This document shows, piece after piece, positions 61,446 through 64,000 of a stretch of DNA of 64,000 nt (its first letter is position 1; the number at the start of each line of letters is the position of its first letter). Under the pieces are notes generated by a model. That model ran no database searches, was not told where the DNA came from, and saw nothing but the letters and a program-made list of their open reading frames with translations. Source of the DNA: Anastatus disparis (taxonomy: Eukaryota; Arthropoda; Insecta; Hymenoptera; Eupelmidae); assembly GCA_017163975.1 (NCBI GenBank), contig JAFFSR010000229.1, forward strand, positions 14,774,001 to 14,838,000. Direction: 5' to 3'. The position numbers and the translations under genes were made by a program.

Positions 61446-64000
61446 AAACGAGAGCGCGGCTGCCCGCCTCTACAGCCGCCTTTTTATTATATTTATCTTA
61501 CGAGTAAAACGCATGTGCGATTTACCATTGTTATTGTTTTAGTTTTTATAAATTAGATAAATTTATTTTTACTTTTATTTTCATTTAAATTTTCATTATC
61601 TTTTAAAATCATGGACTTTAATTTGTGTAAAGAGCCATAAAGCTCGTTATGGTTTTGCCGAATGTGATTATTTCGTAAAGAATGTGCCGAGGATGGTGTG
61701 ATTCAATAACAAGCTGTGAGATGGCCTGGATGAATAAGAATATTTATTTATAATAAAGGTAAGCAGATTTCTTAAACATAATGTTATTATTAGTTTTAAA
61801 ATCATATAGTGTATTGTATTTTTTAAATAGATAAAATTCAATATGTAATATTTTATGAAATCCTGTAAAAATTTCAAAACTTTTAAATTTATAGAAATAT
61901 CAACACCACTTTCCCATAAGTGGTTATATTAAACCCTTGAATATTTTAAAATGGGTTGTTTACGCAAGAAAGAATTTAAATTTTAAAACGGTATATAACG
62001 TACGCATATTTTTATTTTGCGCAAGAAGTATATAAAACTATATTTTTTACTATCCGCTATTGATTTCTCATAAAATTTATCTTTGTTATTTTAATAATCT
62101 TTATATTTTAAACATAAAAATTTAATACCAGATCCCATCTAATAATTTATTATATAAAAAAAAGTATATTTCGCCATAAACTTTAGACGTAAAATAAAAA
62201 TAAAATCTATGGTAGCTTTGTGCGTTGTTATTTAGAGTTACGATATACGTAGCGAACAAGATTTACTTTTGATTGGGCGCGCGCGCTGTGCCGTTGAGGC
62301 GCACTTTAAGGAGTGTGCATATCAAGCATCAAAATTATTTCACTGCTTGTTTCTGCGAGGAAATGCAGAAAGCGAGTGATCGTGAAGCGACGGTGATTAA
62401 CATTAAAAGGGCAAAAGGATGTTCAATTCTATAGAAAGTTTGCTATTGTTATCGGATTAACGGACAGCGCGTAAACTTGTTTATTAGTTAATGGAAATGA
62501 CCAAGCCGCGGGATAATGTTGAGTTTATAAACATTTAAATGTAAATTACTGACAAATATGGAAAAGCTTTTCTACTTATAGCGCATTTGTTTCTACTTGT
62601 TACGGTGTCATCCTATTTATTTTTACAAAATAAACAACTTCTAACGAATTTTTAATTGAAAATTATTTTATCTTCAACTATTTAGATATTATATTGTTTT
62701 TATTTTCTTTTCTAAATATAAAGCATCGTTTCATTTATTGTATTGTTTTTATTCATTAATAACAAAATTAGAATGAAGAATAAATAAAAATCACTAATAA
62801 TATAATATTTATTTAAATATTTAATTTATACAACTAATAGTTATAATTTATATAACTAATCGTAAAATAAAAAAAGAAATAATATTATTATTTCAAACTT
62901 ATATTTTCATATGCAGAGAATGAACGAAATTATTATTTTATAATTAAACTTTTATTGTTTTAGTACTAATGTAGCAATGTTATTGCATAACATTATAATA
63001 AATATTCCAATGTAAAGATTTTTATGATAAAATTTAAAATAAAATAATAAAAAATGCAAATTGAATTTTTCGTTGTTCACTTGTCTCGCGCAGTTATCAA
63101 TATTGTCTTTTGCACTTCAGATTAATATTTAACTTAAGTTTTGCATACTAACTTTGTCTACAATTTTTAAATACACATATGAATATAAAATTTTGATTAT
63201 TTAAACGGTAAAAGTATCAAAGGAATCCTAAAAGGAAATACATTGTAACGTAGCTGTTTATTTCAGCTTAGTACTTTTTATTAAATTTTTAAAAATATTC
63301 TCATTTTTATTCATTAAAAATTTCCATCTTAACCTTCTTACTTTATGATGCGAAATTCCAAGGCATATAACAATTCCTCGGTTTATCATGTGAATTTCAG
63401 CAAGATATTAGAAATTTTTTTTGTTACATCAAAATAAAAATTGTCGATCAGTTTTTATGAAACATTATTACTTGAATTGCAAATTTAACAATTTTTACTT
63501 ACATATATATCATACATAATATCTTGTATAAATTATATACCAAAATATCTTTCGTTTCTTTTGACTATATATTAAAAAATGATAAGTTATAAAACGTTAA
63601 AATAGCGAAAGTGTCCTGTAAAACGACTATCTTTATTTTTGCTCATCATTTTTGTTTTAACGAGTCTCATTTCTTACACTGTAATCTGAAAATACAATTT
63701 CAGTAAAGTAATTACACTTTTTACAACGAAAATATAAAAGTAGCTTTTTATCCACGTTTGATGCATTAAGGTTATCTTACACTTATTCGAAAAAATAAAA
63801 ATTTTTTTTAAATATTAATTTTTTAGTCGTTTGATTGAGTAATTATCTTATTTGAATTATTTATTGTTGAATTCAGTGCACAAGCTCATTTACAAAGTGT
63901 TAATGAGTTGCTCTAATTATCAAATAAAAGTTCGAAAAATTTTTATCGCTCAAAAATAATAAATTCAAATAAAATTGTTAATTTACTGAATCGTGTTACA

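Larger units (their letters stand above)
56721..64000. other. intergenic, two promoter-like islands, no coding exon seen
   Basis: AT-rich DNA with GC-richer islands near 57060-57190, 58420-58730, 61260-61490 and 62250-62510. The + frame 56981-57190 ends in an ordinary-looking stretch (KQLDETLLLHFMAEENVQIA) with no clear splice sites. A 26-codon ATG frame at 62363 (MQKASDREATVINIKRAKGC) is too short to judge. From about 62550 to the end the sequence is plain AT-rich. Confidence 0.5.

Overview
The window is AT-rich eukaryotic DNA (roughly 70% A+T by eye) with one clearly recognisable protein gene, on the + strand: an intact pickpocket-type (DEG/ENaC) sodium channel gene. Its certain exons run from 38377 to 41081. 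A pickpocket gene, short AT-rich introns, insect-like TCAGT initiator motifs and a dense tRNA-derived SINE family point to an insect genome. A hymenopteran is my guess, but nothing in the sequence fixes the order.

Layout. 1-14600: mostly non-coding, with GC-richer islands, one + strand SINE (6.7 kb), one - strand SINE (13.2 kb) and an exon-shaped non-coding block at 9.57 kb. 14593-15882: two exon-like segments with good splice sites. Their reading phase joins exactly to the first certain channel exon at 38377, so they may encode the cytoplasmic N-terminus across a ~22.5 kb intron. 15883-38376: this putative giant intron. It holds a TA microsatellite, a 127-bp tandem duplication beside a SINE, a palindromic MITE nested in another SINE with an 8-bp target duplication, a solo arm related to that MITE, further palindromes and a composite repeat at 35.8-36.7 kb. 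38229-41081: the channel body. A 7-nt alternative first exon (38229) would give a shorter 521-residue protein; the long form would be 577 residues. The 690-nt third intron holds a TA-flanked hairpin MITE and a hairpin made of two CRE-like TGACGTCA sites. 41082-64000: intergenic, with one SINE (43.4 kb), a 381-bp palindromic TTAA element (56.3 kb), scattered GC-rich islands and two promoter-like sites (58.57 and 61.41 kb) that could start a gene beyond the window.

I found no standard tRNA or rRNA gene, no CRISPR array and no bacterial-type operon. Most long open frames outside the channel gene look like chance frames in T-rich or locally GC-rich DNA, and many begin at TTG rather than ATG. The short ORFs listed are candidates only.
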